Source: Cohnella ginsengisoli (lineage in GTDB: Bacteria > Bacillota > Bacilli > Paenibacillales > Paenibacillaceae). From it: 64,000 nt of DNA. The number at the start of each line of letters is the position of its first letter. Within the stretch, counting starts at the first letter, position 1. The DNA lies in contig NZ_JAPDHZ010000002.1 in the NCBI RefSeq assembly GCF_029525555.1, positions 967,868 to 1,031,867 on the forward strand. Reading direction: 5' to 3'. Under the pieces are notes generated by a model. That model made no database searches, was not told the origin of the DNA, and saw only the letters and a program-made list of their open reading frames with translations. The translations under genes and the position numbers were made by a program. Of this stretch, positions 9,313-18,591 are shown piece by piece.

Positions 9313-10465
9313 CTAAAGGATCGCGCTGCGGCGGGTAAAGTCGACATCCTTATAGTACATGTCGGTCACGAGAAGATTCAGGACCGCAGCAGCCCGCGGC
9401 CGGGCAATGGCAATTGAGGCCGCGCTGCATCGGATGCTCCTGCCAACGGCCGAACACGTCGTCCAGGCGTTCGGTCTTGACGTTGCCGAACGGCGGGACG
9501 GCCGCAAAATCGGTCACGTATACGTCGCCGCTGAATAAGTTCACGTTGACGCGGTTGCGCCCGTCCGGATCGTTGCGGACGGTGACGTTCGGTTCGGCGG
9601 CCAGCCTGCTCAGGAGGCGCCGCTCCAGCGGATCGTCCCCGCAGGCGTAAAACGGCAGCGTGCCGAACAGCATCCACATATCGCGGCGCCGGGCGTCGAG
9701 CAGCTCCTCGACGGCTTCAAGCATTTGCCGCTTGGAGATGACGGGCAGCCCGGAAGCGAAGGAGCTCGGGTACATCGGATGCACCTCGTGCCTGCGGCAG
9801 CCCATCTCGCCGACGAGCCGGTGGATTTCTTTCATTTTGCCGTGCGTCCGATAGTTGATCATCGACTCCGCCGAGACGAACAGACCGCCGTCGGCCAGCC
9901 TCCTGGCGTTGTCCATCATGCGCTCGTACATGCGTCCCGCGGCGCTCGGCCCGACCTCTCGCCCGGTGCGCGCGAAGCCGATGCGGTGAAAGTCCTCGGC
10001 CTCCGTATAATTGAAAGAAATATGCATGACGTCCAAATGAGGCGCGATCAGCTCGTACCGGCCGTAATCCAGCGTCACGTTCGAATTGAGCTGCGTGCGG
10101 ACGCCGCGCGACCGGGCATACTTGAGCAGCGGGATCAGCACATGGTTGACGGTGCTCATGCTGAACGTGGGCTCTCCGCCGGTGAGGCTGATCGTCTCCA
10201 GATGCTCGACTTCGTCGAGCCTGCGAAGCATGAGATCGATCGGCAGCGCTTCGGCTTCGGTCATCGTCAGGCTATCGCCGACGGCGCAATGCTCGCATCG
10301 CATATTGCATAAATGTGTAACGGTAAATTCAACGCTCGTGAGCGCGTGCTTGCCGTACGCCTGCAGCGAACGGATCGGATCCCACGGATCGTACGCAGGC
10401 GACAGCGGCGCGAGATCGGCCGGCGGCGCGAAGGGGGGCGCCCGTCCCGGCTTGGGCGGAGCCAA
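9313..10465 (-). CDS. yfkAB: YfkAB-type radical SAM protein, probable frameshifts near both ends
   Basis: Radical SAM enzyme with the 4Fe-4S motif CNMRCEHC near residue 53, SLTGGEPTF next, and the family hallmark CxCxxxxC near the end (CHCPAAGC). As written it stops after CCGPESSRDRHVL. Deleting one base near 9379-9384 restores CCGPNLLVTDMYYKDVDFTRR and a stop at 9313, which fits YfkAB. The start is also doubtful: the open frame begins at a TTG (10465). Removing one base of the G run near 10434 would instead put the coding region in frame with an ATG a few bases upstream that has GGGAG before it. The reaction is unknown. Confidence 0.85.
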
Positions 10466-10539
10466 TCATCGGTCATACTCCCTGTCTTGTCTAATGTAAT
10501 GCTATTGTACCGGGTAAACGCCGGCTAACGCAAACGAAA

Positions 10540-10567
10540 GCCCTTGGAGAATGGCCGCTCCAAGGGC
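10540..10567 (-). terminator. Terminator downstream of the HD-GYP gene
   Basis: A perfect 10-bp stem (GCCCTTGGAG / CTCCAAGGGC, 8-base loop) lies 11 bases after the HD-GYP stop and is followed on the minus strand by a T-rich stretch (CTTTCGTTTG). Confidence 0.75.
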
Positions 10568-10578
10568 TCGAATGCGCG

Positions 10579-11679
10579 TTATGCTTCGGCTAAGGCCGGG
10601 CCGTTCGTCACGACGCGGGAGATCATGACCGACAGGTGCTTGGACAAGTCCATGTCGAACGGGGACTTCAGCTCCTCGCCGGCCTCGTTGGTCAGGATCC
10701 GCACGATCGGGCGGTGCAGCGTCAGGGTGTTCACGTCCACGATGACCCCGCTCTGTCCGCTGGACAGCTCCACGGTCATGCCGACAGGGTAAATGGCGAC
10801 CTTGTCTCGGAACAGGCGCAGCATCTCCGTGTCGTACAGCGAATCGCTGCCCGCGTACAAGAGCTCGACCGCCTGATGAGGCAGCATGGCGTTGCGGTAG
10901 ATCCGGTGGCTCGTCATCGCATCGTACGAGTCCACGATGCCGATCCATTTGGCATAGTCGTGGATCTCGTTGCCTTGGATGCCGCGCGGATATCCCGAAC
11001 CGTCGAGACGTTCGTGGTGCTGGAAGGCGCAATGCGCGACGATGAGCGGCAGGTTCGGCTCGTCCTTGAGAAGTTGGAAGCCGCGCTCGGTATGGCGCTT
11101 CATCTCCTCGAACTCCTGCTTGGACAGCGCCCCCGGCTTCAGCAGCACGTCCAGCGGAATCCGGGACTTGCCCACGTCGTGCAGCAGCGAACCGAGTCCG
11201 AGCGTCATCAGCTCGTCCCTGCTATAGCCGCGGGCGATGCCGAGCAGCGACGTGTACACGCAGACATTGAGCGAATGAAGGTACAAATAGTGATCCACGC
11301 TCTGCAGGTTCAGCAGCATGATCATGGCGTCGCGGTTGCTGTACAGATCGTCGAGGATCGTCGACATCGTCTCGCGCACGGCTTTGCCGACGTAGGGATA
11401 GGTCCCCCGCCGGGAGCTGTCGGCCATTTCGCGGAAAACGTTTTTGACGGTCATCAGCGCGCGCCGCTGCGTCTCCTCGCTGATGAGTTCGGGAATCTCG
11501 ATGCCTTCGGTCCTCGGGTCGGAAATATAGATGTAATGAATGCCCATACTGCTCAGGCGATTCATCAGTCCCTGGGTCAATTCGACTCCTTCGGCCAGCA
11601 ACACGATGCCATCTTCGGAGAAAATCTTCTTACCAAGCCTCATACCGGGGAGGCAAGCTGTAACTGGCATCAAGCGCAT
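10579..11679 (-). CDS. HD-GYP domain protein (predicted c-di-GMP phosphodiesterase)
   Basis: 366 residues. An N-terminal domain of about 110 residues is followed by an HD-GYP domain with all signature elements: HSLNVCVYTSLL (first His), SLLHDVGKSRIP (HD), AHCAFQHHERLDGSGYP (HH and GYP). A C-terminal tail of about 70 residues ends in a beta-rich part (VYPVGMTVELSSGQ-type). HD-GYP domains hydrolyse c-di-GMP and related dinucleotides (known). Initiation may be at ATG 11679 or ATG 11670; the AAAGGA ribosome site favours the latter. A second protein of the same design lies at 16447. Confidence 0.9.
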   Translation of the reverse strand: MRLMPVTACLPGMRLGKKIFSEDGIVLLAEGVELTQGLMNRLSSMGIHYIYISDPRTEGIEIPELISEETQRRALMTVKNVFREMADSSRRGTYPYVGKAVRETMSTILDDLYSNRDAMIMLLNLQSVDHYLYLHSLNVCVYTSLLGIARGYSRDELMTLGLGSLLHDVGKSRIPLDVLLKPGALSKQEFEEMKRHTERGFQLLKDEPNLPLIVAHCAFQHHERLDGSGYPRGIQGNEIHDYAKWIGIVDSYDAMTSHRIYRNAMLPHQAVELLYAGSDSLYDTEMLRLFRDKVAIYPVGMTVELSSGQSGVIVDVNTLTLHRPIVRILTNEAGEELKSPFDMDLSKHLSVMISRVVTNGPALAEA

Positions 11680-11757
11680 ATTCCTTTAACTCCCCCCCTT
11701 GGCGATGCTCGTCCGCAGAAAAAGGCTCTGGCTATATCATCGGAATCCTCTTATGAT

Positions 11758-11786
11758 AATGTAAGAGATTTGACGCCTATTGACAA
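11758..11786 (-). promoter_or_regulatory. Predicted sigma-A promoter of the HD-GYP gene
   Basis: Minus strand TTGTCA (11786-11781), exactly 17 bases, then TACATT (11763-11758). Transcription would start about 70 bases before the coding start. Confidence 0.5.
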
Positions 11787-11847
11787 GATATTCCTTCCTA
11801 AAAGTCGACAGCATTCGTCAAAAGTCCTTAAAAACCCACACAAATAG

Positions 11848-11882
11848 GTCCGCCGTTCGTCATTGATGACGAATCGGCGGAC
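11848..11882 (-). terminator. Hairpin terminator after the 5'-nucleotidase gene
   Basis: A stem of about 16 bp (GTCCGCCGTTCGTCAT against ATGACGAATCGGCGGAC, one bulged A, 2-base turn) lies about 35 bases past the stop. The T-content is weak on both sides (CTATTTGTG on minus, GTTTTGCTTTG on plus). The strand assignment rests on the gene to its right. Confidence 0.55.
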
Positions 11883-11918
11883 GTTTTGCTTTGCAAGCCA
11901 TATGCGAGAAGCCGCTGC

Positions 11919-13362
11919 TTAAAGGGCCGCGGAGGCCGCGCGCTCCGTCCATCGCGGACGGAGGCAATCCGCCACGGCCCGGTGGTCGACCAGCGCCTCT
12001 GCGAGGAGGTCGCGGATGAACTCCGGCAGGAAATAGCGCACGACGCGCCCCTGCTTCAATCCGACATAACCGATGCCGAACGTGAACATGTCTAGCGTCC
12101 CGACCGTATAAGCACGCGCCTCGTCCAGCGGCTCTCCGTTCACCCGGACGCCGATCACGCGGCTGTAGGGCGGCGCCGCGGGATCGAAGACCACCTCGGC
12201 GCCGTCCGTGCACAAGCGCCCCAGCACTTTGCCCCTGAAGCCGAAGCCGTGAAACGCCAGTCCGATGAATTCAGGCAGCAGACTCTCTTCGAATGCCTGC
12301 TTCAACTGCGCGCCGGTCAGTTCGATGAGGCACGGATTGATCGGGGGAGGGACAAACGGCATGGATCCGCTCGCGTGTTACCGGCCCGGCCGAGAGTCCG
12401 TCCAGCAGTTGCCCTGCGTTGGTCAGCCCGATCTCGGCACCGGTCTTCCGGCGCAGCGCTCCCGCCAGCAGCGTGCCGAGCGGGCTCTCGGCGTCCGCGT
12501 CTCCGGCGAGCGGGACGGCCAGCTCCGCGACAGGCTGGGCCATCGCCAGCCTGGCCCTCTGCAGCGCGGCGTCGACGATATCCGCCGTCTCGGGATCCGC
12601 CCGCCGGCCTTCGGTCGGAACGGTCCGTCCCTCGATGGCAAGTCCCTGCCCGTCTGGGCCGCGCCCGATCTCGACGGCGCCGACGTAGCGGCCGAACTTG
12701 CCGGCCGCGCATACGACCGTGCCCTCGATCCGCAGGGGCACCTCCAGCAGATGGTGCGTATGGGCGCCGAGGATCACGTCGATGCCCGGCACGGCCGCCG
12801 CCATCCGCTCGTCCTGACGAAGTCCCAGATGGGAGATCGCCACGACGACGTCGCAGGCAGCCCGGAGTTCGGCGACGCAAGCCGCCGCTTCTTCAAGCGG
12901 ATCGGACGCTTCCCAGCCGAGCAGCTCGTAAAATTCGTGAAACTGGACCGTGAGTCCGAACAGGCCGACGGTCAGCCCGGCCTTCCGAAGGGTCAGCGTG
13001 CGGCGCATCCATGCCGGAGGCCCCCCGGTCGCGGCGAGCTTCAGGTTCGCGCAAACGACCGGAAACGGCGCGTCCTCGTATAGCCGGTTTAATTGGTCGG
13101 GCGTATAGGTCAGCCCCTCGTTGTTGCCGAACGTTATCGCGTCGTAGCCGAGCCGCGTCAGCAGCGCCCGGTTCACGGCGGCGTCCGTCCCCTCCGTCTC
13201 GATCCGCACGCGGTCCAGATGGTCGCCGCAGTCTACGAGCAGCAGCCTGTCTGCGGACACGGTCCGGCGGACTTCCTTTATATAATCGGCCGCTCTGGCG
13301 GCCTCCTCGAAGTGACTGTGGATATCGTTCGTATGAAGCAGGATCAGCTTGCCGCTTTGCAC
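11919..13362 (-). CDS. YunD-like metallophosphatase / 5'-nucleotidase, one-base frameshift
   Basis: Two-domain enzyme of the UshA/YunD family, about 480 residues after correction. The N-terminal metallophosphatase shows LLHTNDIHSHF, LLVDCGDHLD, TFGNNEG (GNHE-type block), VVAISHLG and ILGAHTHH. The C-terminal 5'-nucleotidase domain has LTNAGQLLDGL and, in the next frame, PCLIELTGAQLKQAFEESL. Dropping one base in the run 12343-12347 gives RIHAVCPSPINPCLIEL, matching the family consensus. The start is GTG 13362 (VQSGKLILLHTND); the longer open frame would overlap moaA. No signal peptide is seen, so it is probably cytoplasmic. Confidence 0.85.
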
Positions 13363-13375
13363 CAACTCTCGCCCC

Positions 13376-14381
13376 CTACCCCCCGATTTGAGACATTCTG
13401 CGCCCCGTCGGCACATGCGACTGGGCATCTCCGGCCAGCAGAGCCGCCATCTCATGGTTCTCGGGCTTAATGCGCATCGCCTTCATGAACAGCTCGCGCA
13501 TCGCCTCGGGAGAGCCGAGCGCCGGACGGACGCTCAGCTCGTCCACCCAGTACAGGCAAGGCTTAAGATCGCCCTCCGCCGTCAAGCGGAGCCGGTTGCA
13601 GTTGGCGCAGAAGTGATTGCTGACCGGATGGATCAGCCCGAAGGAACCCGCGCCGCCCGCGATCCGGAAGTTCTCGGACGGACCGTTGCCCGCTGGACCC
13701 TCCGGCAGCGGTTCGTATGCCAGTCCGAGCCGGTCGGCCTCTTCGGCGACGCGCGTCAGCGGCAAATAGTGGTCGCGCCAGCAGGCGTCGTCGTGCCCGA
13801 TCGGCATATATTCGATGAAGCGGACGTGAAGCGGCTTGTCGGCGCTCAAGCGGAGAAACGTTCCGATCTCGTCCTCGTTTACGCCCTTGAGCAGCACGCA
13901 GTTGAGCTTGATCGGTCCAAGGCCCGCACGTGCCGCGGCCTCGATACCCTCCAGCACCTTGTCCAGCCTTCCCCTCCGCGCGATGAAACGAAAACGGGCG
14001 CTGTCCAGCGTATCCAGGCTAATATTAACGCGATCGAGCCCGGCGAGCTTGAGCTCGGCAGCCTGCGGCCCGAGCAGCAGTCCGTTCGTCGTAAGCGAGA
14101 TCTCCTCGATGCCCTCGATCGACTTCAGCTTCGCGATCAATCCCGCGATGCCCGGCCGGACGAGCGGCTCCCCCTCCGGTAATGCGCAGCTTGGATATGC
14201 CGAATCCCGCGGCGGTCTTCACCACCTCGGCGATCTGATCGTAGGTCAGAAGGCGTTCCTTATCCATGAACTCCATGCCTTCCTCGGGCATGCAATACAG
14301 GCATCGCAGATTGCAGCGGTCCGTGACGGAGATGCGCAGGTACGTATGTTTGCGGTCGTATCGGTCCTTCAGTTCCGTCAT
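13376..14381 (-). CDS. moaA: GTP 3',8-cyclase MoaA, one-base frameshift
   Basis: Radical SAM enzyme making the first intermediate of molybdenum cofactor from GTP. It has N-terminal SVTDRCNLRCLYCMP (CxxxCxxC) and the C-terminal cluster CANCNRLRLTAEGDLKPCLY. The end GRRMSQIGG carries the Gly-Gly tail needed for activity in MoaA. The frame breaks at the C run 14170-14174: RITGGG is written, and removing one base gives RITGGEPLVRPG, the invariant motif. A GGAGGAGGG ribosome site precedes ATG 14381. It is divergent from moaD-moaE. Confidence 0.92.
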
Positions 14382-14419
14382 CGCGTGACCCTCCTCCAGG
14401 AAGCTTGAATCCTCCTCCT

Positions 14420-14450
14420 GTTATGCTAGCTGACATGGTTATAGCATAAC
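14420..14450. promoter_or_regulatory. Perfect 9-bp inverted repeat between divergent moa genes
   Basis: GTTATGCTA at 14420-14428 and its complement TAGCATAAC at 14442-14450, 13 bases apart, midway between moaA and the moaD-moaE gene. The centre spacing of 22 bases (two helical turns) and position suggest an operator acting on both directions. No T-run follows. The binding protein is not identified. Confidence 0.45.
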
Positions 14451-14522
14451 ATTTTCAGAAGCATTATGGTATGCTTGGACAAGGCAAACCCTTGTGAAAC
14501 GTATGGAAGGCAGGGCAAATTC

Positions 14523-15275
14523 ATGACGACTTATAAGTGGAAAATATATTTATTCGCCGGACTGGCGGAGCGTCTCGGTACCCGCCTGCTCGAGACGGAA
14601 TTCGCCGAGGCCCGGCTCGCGGCCGGCGAGTTGAAGCGGCGGCTCGCGGCCGCCCATCCGGCTCAAGCCGACCTGATCGAGGTGTCGTTCGTCGCGCGCA
14701 ATCAGTCGTTCTCGCCCGACGAGGCGGAGATCGGGCACGCAGACGAGATCGCGCTGCTGCCGCCCGTATCGGGCGGTTCCGGGCTTGACGCGGTCCACGG
14801 GTCCGCCGCGTCGCCCGCCTCGCCATTTGCGATATCGGCGACGGGGCTGTCGGCGGAGGACGTGCTCGCGCTCGTGCATCATCCCGACCATGGCGCCGCG
14901 CTCCTGTTCGCGGGGACGACGCGGGAGCTCACGGGCGGTCAACGCACGCTCACGCTCGAATACGAAGCATACGAGCCGATGGCGCTCGCGGCGCTGCGGC
15001 AGATCGGCGACGAGATCGGCGAGCGGTGGCCAGGCACGCTGTGCGCGATCCACCACCGCATCGGGCCGGTCGGCATCGGCGAGACGAGCGTGCTCATCGC
15101 GGTTTCCTCGCCCCACCGCGCGCCCGCGTACGAGGCGAGCCGGTATGCGATCGAGCGGCTGAAGCAGACGGTGCCGATCTGGAAGCGCGAAGTGTACGCG
15201 GACGGCTCCGAATGGAAAGGACATCAGACCGGTCCTTGGGATCCGCTGGCGCCGCTCGCCGGCGAACAGCCATGA
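14523..15275 (+). CDS. MoaD-MoaE fusion: molybdopterin synthase small and large subunits in one chain
   Basis: 250 residues from ATG 14523. Residues 1-85 are a MoaD ubiquitin-like domain ending LLPPVSGG, where free MoaD would stop with its Gly-Gly C-terminus (84-85). A linker of about 22 residues follows, then MoaE from about 108: FAGTTRELTGG, LEYEAYEPMA, IHHRIGPVGIGE, VPIWKREVYADGSEWKGH (catalytic Lys residues). Molybdopterin synthase puts sulfur from the MoaD thiocarboxylate into cPMP. A fused chain must be cleaved after Gly-Gly, as reported for mycobacterial MoaX, or work differently. Its TGA overlaps the ATG of the next gene (ATGA). Confidence 0.9.
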   Translation: MTTYKWKIYLFAGLAERLGTRLLETEFAEARLAAGELKRRLAAAHPAQADLIEVSFVARNQSFSPDEAEIGHADEIALLPPVSGGSGLDAVHGSAASPASPFAISATGLSAEDVLALVHHPDHGAALLFAGTTRELTGGQRTLTLEYEAYEPMALAALRQIGDEIGERWPGTLCAIHHRIGPVGIGETSVLIAVSSPHRAPAYEASRYAIERLKQTVPIWKREVYADGSEWKGHQTGPWDPLAPLAGEQP

Positions 15276-16330
15276 CCGGGGCGTTCGCGGGAGGCACGGA
15301 CCGCTACGCGCGCCAAGTTCGCTTCGCTCCTTTCGGCGCCGATGGCCAGGCGTCCTTGTCCGCCAAGACCGCCGCGATCGTCGGCGTCGGCGCGCTCGGT
15401 TGCGTCTCGGCCAATCATCTGGCCCGTGCCGGCATCGGCCGCCTCATCCTGATCGACCGCGACGTCGTCGAGCCGACCAACCTGCAGCGGCAGCTGCTCT
15501 ACGATGAATCGGATGCAGCCGAAGGGACGCCGAAGGCGGTCGCTGCCGCGCGAAGGCTGTCCGCGATCAACGGCAGCGTCTCTTACAAGCCCTACGCGGT
15601 CGATCTCAATGCGGGCAATATCGAAACGCTGTTGTCGGACGCCGACCTGGTCGTCGACGGCACGGACAGCTTCGGGGTCCGCTACCTGCTGAACGAGTGG
15701 AGCGCAAAGCACGGCAAGCCTTGGATCTACGGCGCGGCCGTCGGCGCCTCCGGCATGACGATGACGATCCGTCCCGGCTCGGGCGGTCCCTGCTTGCGCT
15801 GCCTCTTCCCGCAGCCGCCGCGCGGCGGCGCGCTCGATACCTGCGAGACGGCCGGCGTGCTCGGGCCGATCATCGATCTCGTCGCCTCCGTCCAATCGAT
15901 GGAAGCGATCAAGCTGCTCGGCGGCCGCGAGGACGCGCTGCACGGCGCGCTGCTGCAGACGGACCTGTGGCACACCGGCTGGCAGCAGCTCGGGATCGCG
16001 GGCGCCCGAAGGGCGGACTGCCCCGTATGCGGCGCCGATCGAAGGTTCGAATGGCTCGACGGAGACGTCGCCGAACCGTTGACCGCCTCGCTCTGCGGCC
16101 GCCAGACGGTCCAGGTATCGCCCGCGGCTTCCGACGCGTCGCTCGATCTGCCGCGTCTCGCCGCCAGATGGGCCGCACTCGGGCACGTGGAGCTGCGCGA
16201 CTATTTGTTGCGGCTTCGGCGGGCCGACGGCATCGCCTTCGCGCTCTTCCCCGACGGGCGCGCCCTCGTGTCCGGCACGGACGATCCGGTTCGCGCAAGG
16301 CGGCTGTACGCCGAACTGCTCGGCGAGTAG
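15272..16330 (+). CDS. MoeB/ThiF/HesA-type adenylyltransferase
   Basis: 352 residues. E1-like fold: ATP loop IVGVGALGC (about 37-45), the DRDVVEPTNLQRQLL block with the Arg finger, then DLVVDGTDSFGVRYLLN. Zinc ligands are two Cys pairs, CLRC and CPVC. The C-terminal about 90 residues are not a rhodanese domain; they look like a short beta-rich tail with DGRALVSGTDDP, as in MoeB/ThiF proteins that bind sulfur carriers. The overlap with moaD-moaE indicates the target is the MoaD part: it would adenylate the Gly-Gly end. A role in thiamin synthesis is less likely here. Confidence 0.9.
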   Translation: MTGAFAGGTDRYARQVRFAPFGADGQASLSAKTAAIVGVGALGCVSANHLARAGIGRLILIDRDVVEPTNLQRQLLYDESDAAEGTPKAVAAARRLSAINGSVSYKPYAVDLNAGNIETLLSDADLVVDGTDSFGVRYLLNEWSAKHGKPWIYGAAVGASGMTMTIRPGSGGPCLRCLFPQPPRGGALDTCETAGVLGPIIDLVASVQSMEAIKLLGGREDALHGALLQTDLWHTGWQQLGIAGARRADCPVCGADRRFEWLDGDVAEPLTASLCGRQTVQVSPAASDASLDLPRLAARWAALGHVELRDYLLRLRRADGIAFALFPDGRALVSGTDDPVRARRLYAELLGE

Positions 16331-16446
16331 TCCTACTCCTTTTCGACAAAAATCAATTGCAAGCGGCCGGTATACTTTGGTAACATATGGTTTGAAAGCG
16401 GTTATCCGACGTTGATGCCGCAGAAGACCATACGGCGAGGTGCGCG

Positions 16447-17493
16447 ATGCGAATTCACATTACCGATTTGCAAGCAGGCGATCAGATCTCGCAAGATATT
16501 TTTAATGCGTACGGCTTGCACGTCCTGTCCAGCGGCGCGATATTGAACGAGCATGATTTGTCGCGTCTTTACCAGCACCGGATCGACTATGTCGATATCG
16601 AGCAGCGCGTCTCCCCTTCGTTCGAAGCCGCGGAGACCGCCGCCGACCTGTTCCCGCCCGAACTTCACTACAAGTTCGAAGACGCCGTCGCGGGGTGCGA
16701 ACTGCTATTCAAGCAGGCGATCGCGGAAGGCAGGATCTCCGAGGAGGACGCCAAGGAGAGCTTTCAGCCGCTCGTCAGGCATTTTCAGGAGGAGCGGGAC
16801 GTCGTGTCGCTCATGCTGAGCATGCACACGCAAGACGAATATACGTACCAGCACTCGGTGCAGGTCGGCATGCTTAGCTTCTATATGGCCAAGTGGCTGG
16901 ATTGGAGCCACGAGGACCAGATCCGGGCGGGCATGGCGGGATTCCTGCACGATATCGGCAAGAGCCGAATTTCCGAGGAGATCTTGAAAAAAAGCGGGAC
17001 TCTGACCGAAGCGGAATTCGAGGAGGTCAAGCAGCATCCGGTGCACAGCTACCGGATCCTGACCGACTCGTATGCGGACGACGGCATCGCCGTCGCCGCG
17101 CTTCAGCACCATGAAAGGCGCGACGGCTCGGGATATCCCGAGCGGCTGCAGGACGAAGCGATTATGCCGATGTCCAGAGTGATCGCCATCGCGGATATTT
17201 ACAGCGCCATGAGCTCGGACCGCGTCTACCAGGAAAAGCGGGATTTGCTCTTCGTATTGAAGGAGCTGTACCGGCTGAGCTTCAACGAATTGGATGCGGA
17301 GATGACGCAGACGTTCATCAACCGGATGATTCCCAACTTCATCGGCAAACGCGCGCAGCTGTCCGACGGCCGGTGGGGAACGATCATCATGACCCACCCG
17401 ACGGACCCGTTCCGCCCGCTTATCCACGTCGACGACGCGTTCATCGACCTGTCCGTCGAACGCGATCTGGAGATCGATCGAATCTCGACGTGA
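16447..17493 (+). CDS. Second HD-GYP domain protein
   Basis: 348 residues with the same plan as the protein at 10579: an N-terminal domain starting MRIHITDLQAGDQIS, a helical stretch, then HD-GYP at about 125-260 with HSVQVGML, GFLHDIGKSRIS and LQHHERRDGSGYPERL, and a tail of about 75 residues. All predicted metal and GYP residues are present, so c-di-GMP phosphodiesterase activity is likely. It follows the Moco genes on the same strand after 116 bases and ends in a strong terminator. Confidence 0.9.
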   Translation: MRIHITDLQAGDQISQDIFNAYGLHVLSSGAILNEHDLSRLYQHRIDYVDIEQRVSPSFEAAETAADLFPPELHYKFEDAVAGCELLFKQAIAEGRISEEDAKESFQPLVRHFQEERDVVSLMLSMHTQDEYTYQHSVQVGMLSFYMAKWLDWSHEDQIRAGMAGFLHDIGKSRISEEILKKSGTLTEAEFEEVKQHPVHSYRILTDSYADDGIAVAALQHHERRDGSGYPERLQDEAIMPMSRVIAIADIYSAMSSDRVYQEKRDLLFVLKELYRLSFNELDAEMTQTFINRMIPNFIGKRAQLSDGRWGTIIMTHPTDPFRPLIHVDDAFIDLSVERDLEIDRIST

Positions 17494-17502
17494 ATGCGGC
17501 TA

Positions 17503-17530
17503 GCCCCGGCCCATATCGGCCGGGGCTTTT
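17503..17530 (+). terminator. Rho-independent terminator after the HD-GYP gene
   Basis: A GC-rich 9-bp stem GCCCCGGCC / GGCCGGGGC (6-base loop) is followed by TTTT. It separates this gene from the convergent NlpC/P60 gene. Confidence 0.85.
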
Positions 17531-17552
17531 CTATGCGCTTGCCGCAGGCCGC

Positions 17553-18524
17553 CTAGAGGAGCCGCTTGGCATACAGGAACGTATCCTGCCAATACGCTTT
17601 ATCGATATCCGTGATCTGCACCCCGTCCTCCGGCTTCGGGCTCGAATGGAGCATTTTGCCGCCACCCATGTAGATGCCGACATGACCCACCGTCTTGTCC
17701 GCCTTGAACCGGCCCGGCACGTAGAAAAACATCAGGTCCCCGGGCTGCAGTTCGTTTCTGGACACCGAAGTCCCGTGTTGAGCCTGTTCTCTGGCTGTAC
17801 GGGGCAGTTGAATGCCTTTGTCGGCGAACAGGTATTGGACGAACGAAGAACAGTCGAACGTTCCCGTCTGCCGGTAGTCGCCGGTTCCGAAGTCGTATTT
17901 GACGCCCAGATACTTTTGTCCGCGCGCAATGATATCGGCCGCGTCGCTTGAAGCGGAGGCGATCCGCAGTTTTCCGCCGTTTGCCCCGCTAAGCGCGGCA
18001 TCGCCGAAAGGCGTGCCGCCGTGGCCTGCATCATGACCGAAGGCTCTAGGAAGCAAGGAGATGCTGCCGCCGTTCGTCCGCATCGCGAGCTCTTTGCCGA
18101 ACAAAACGGGCAGCCCTGCAGCCGGAATGTACAAGCTGCCGTTTTCCTTTACCGCCGGCGCCGGCAGCCGGCTTTGCTTTCCATCGGCTTGCACCCGGCT
18201 GTCTCCCGTCCGGAATTTCCACCTTGGGTCATGATCGCCCAGACCGTAGCTGCCGTCGTGCAGCCACTTTCCGGTATATCCCGCCGCCTGAGCCACGTCA
18301 GCCAGCGATACATAACCGGTACGGTGGATGCTGCGCAGTTTAATGACGCTGCTCTCGGCTTTCTCCTCGGCTTTGGTTTGCTCCGCCGACTTCACCCGCA
18401 CCGGCGCGTATCTTTGGCTTAGATTGGCCGTATCGCCCGGATTGTCCGTACATCCGGCGCCTGCCAGCAGCGCTGCCGCCGCTATACCCGCGCAAGTCGC
18501 CCTTGCGAACATACGATTACGCAT
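17553..18524 (-). CDS. NlpC/P60-family cell-wall hydrolase lipoprotein
   Basis: Exported lipoprotein of about 323 residues. Start chosen at ATG 18524 (MRNRMFARATCAG) because GGAGGG lies before it; the open frame extends nine codons further. The lipobox LLAGAGC is near residue 25. The middle (about 60-160) looks like a copper-amine-oxidase-like beta domain (GYVSLADVAQAAGYTGKW, SLYIPAAGLPVLFG). The C-terminal catalytic domain has TFDCSSFVQYLF (Cys), KTVGHVGIYMG (His) and a third polar residue further on. It should cut peptide stems of peptidoglycan. It is convergent with the HD-GYP gene and follows a glucosaminidase gene. Confidence 0.9.
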   Translation of the reverse strand: MRNRMFARATCAGIAAAALLAGAGCTDNPGDTANLSQRYAPVRVKSAEQTKAEEKAESSVIKLRSIHRTGYVSLADVAQAAGYTGKWLHDGSYGLGDHDPRWKFRTGDSRVQADGKQSRLPAPAVKENGSLYIPAAGLPVLFGKELAMRTNGGSISLLPRAFGHDAGHGGTPFGDAALSGANGGKLRIASASSDAADIIARGQKYLGVKYDFGTGDYRQTGTFDCSSFVQYLFADKGIQLPRTAREQAQHGTSVSRNELQPGDLMFFYVPGRFKADKTVGHVGIYMGGGKMLHSSPKPEDGVQITDIDKAYWQDTFLYAKRLL

Positions 18525-18591
18525 GCTTAACCATCCCTCCGAAGGTCCCATCTAGAAATTCCTTCGTTAGGATGGTTGTTCGCGGCCGGAT

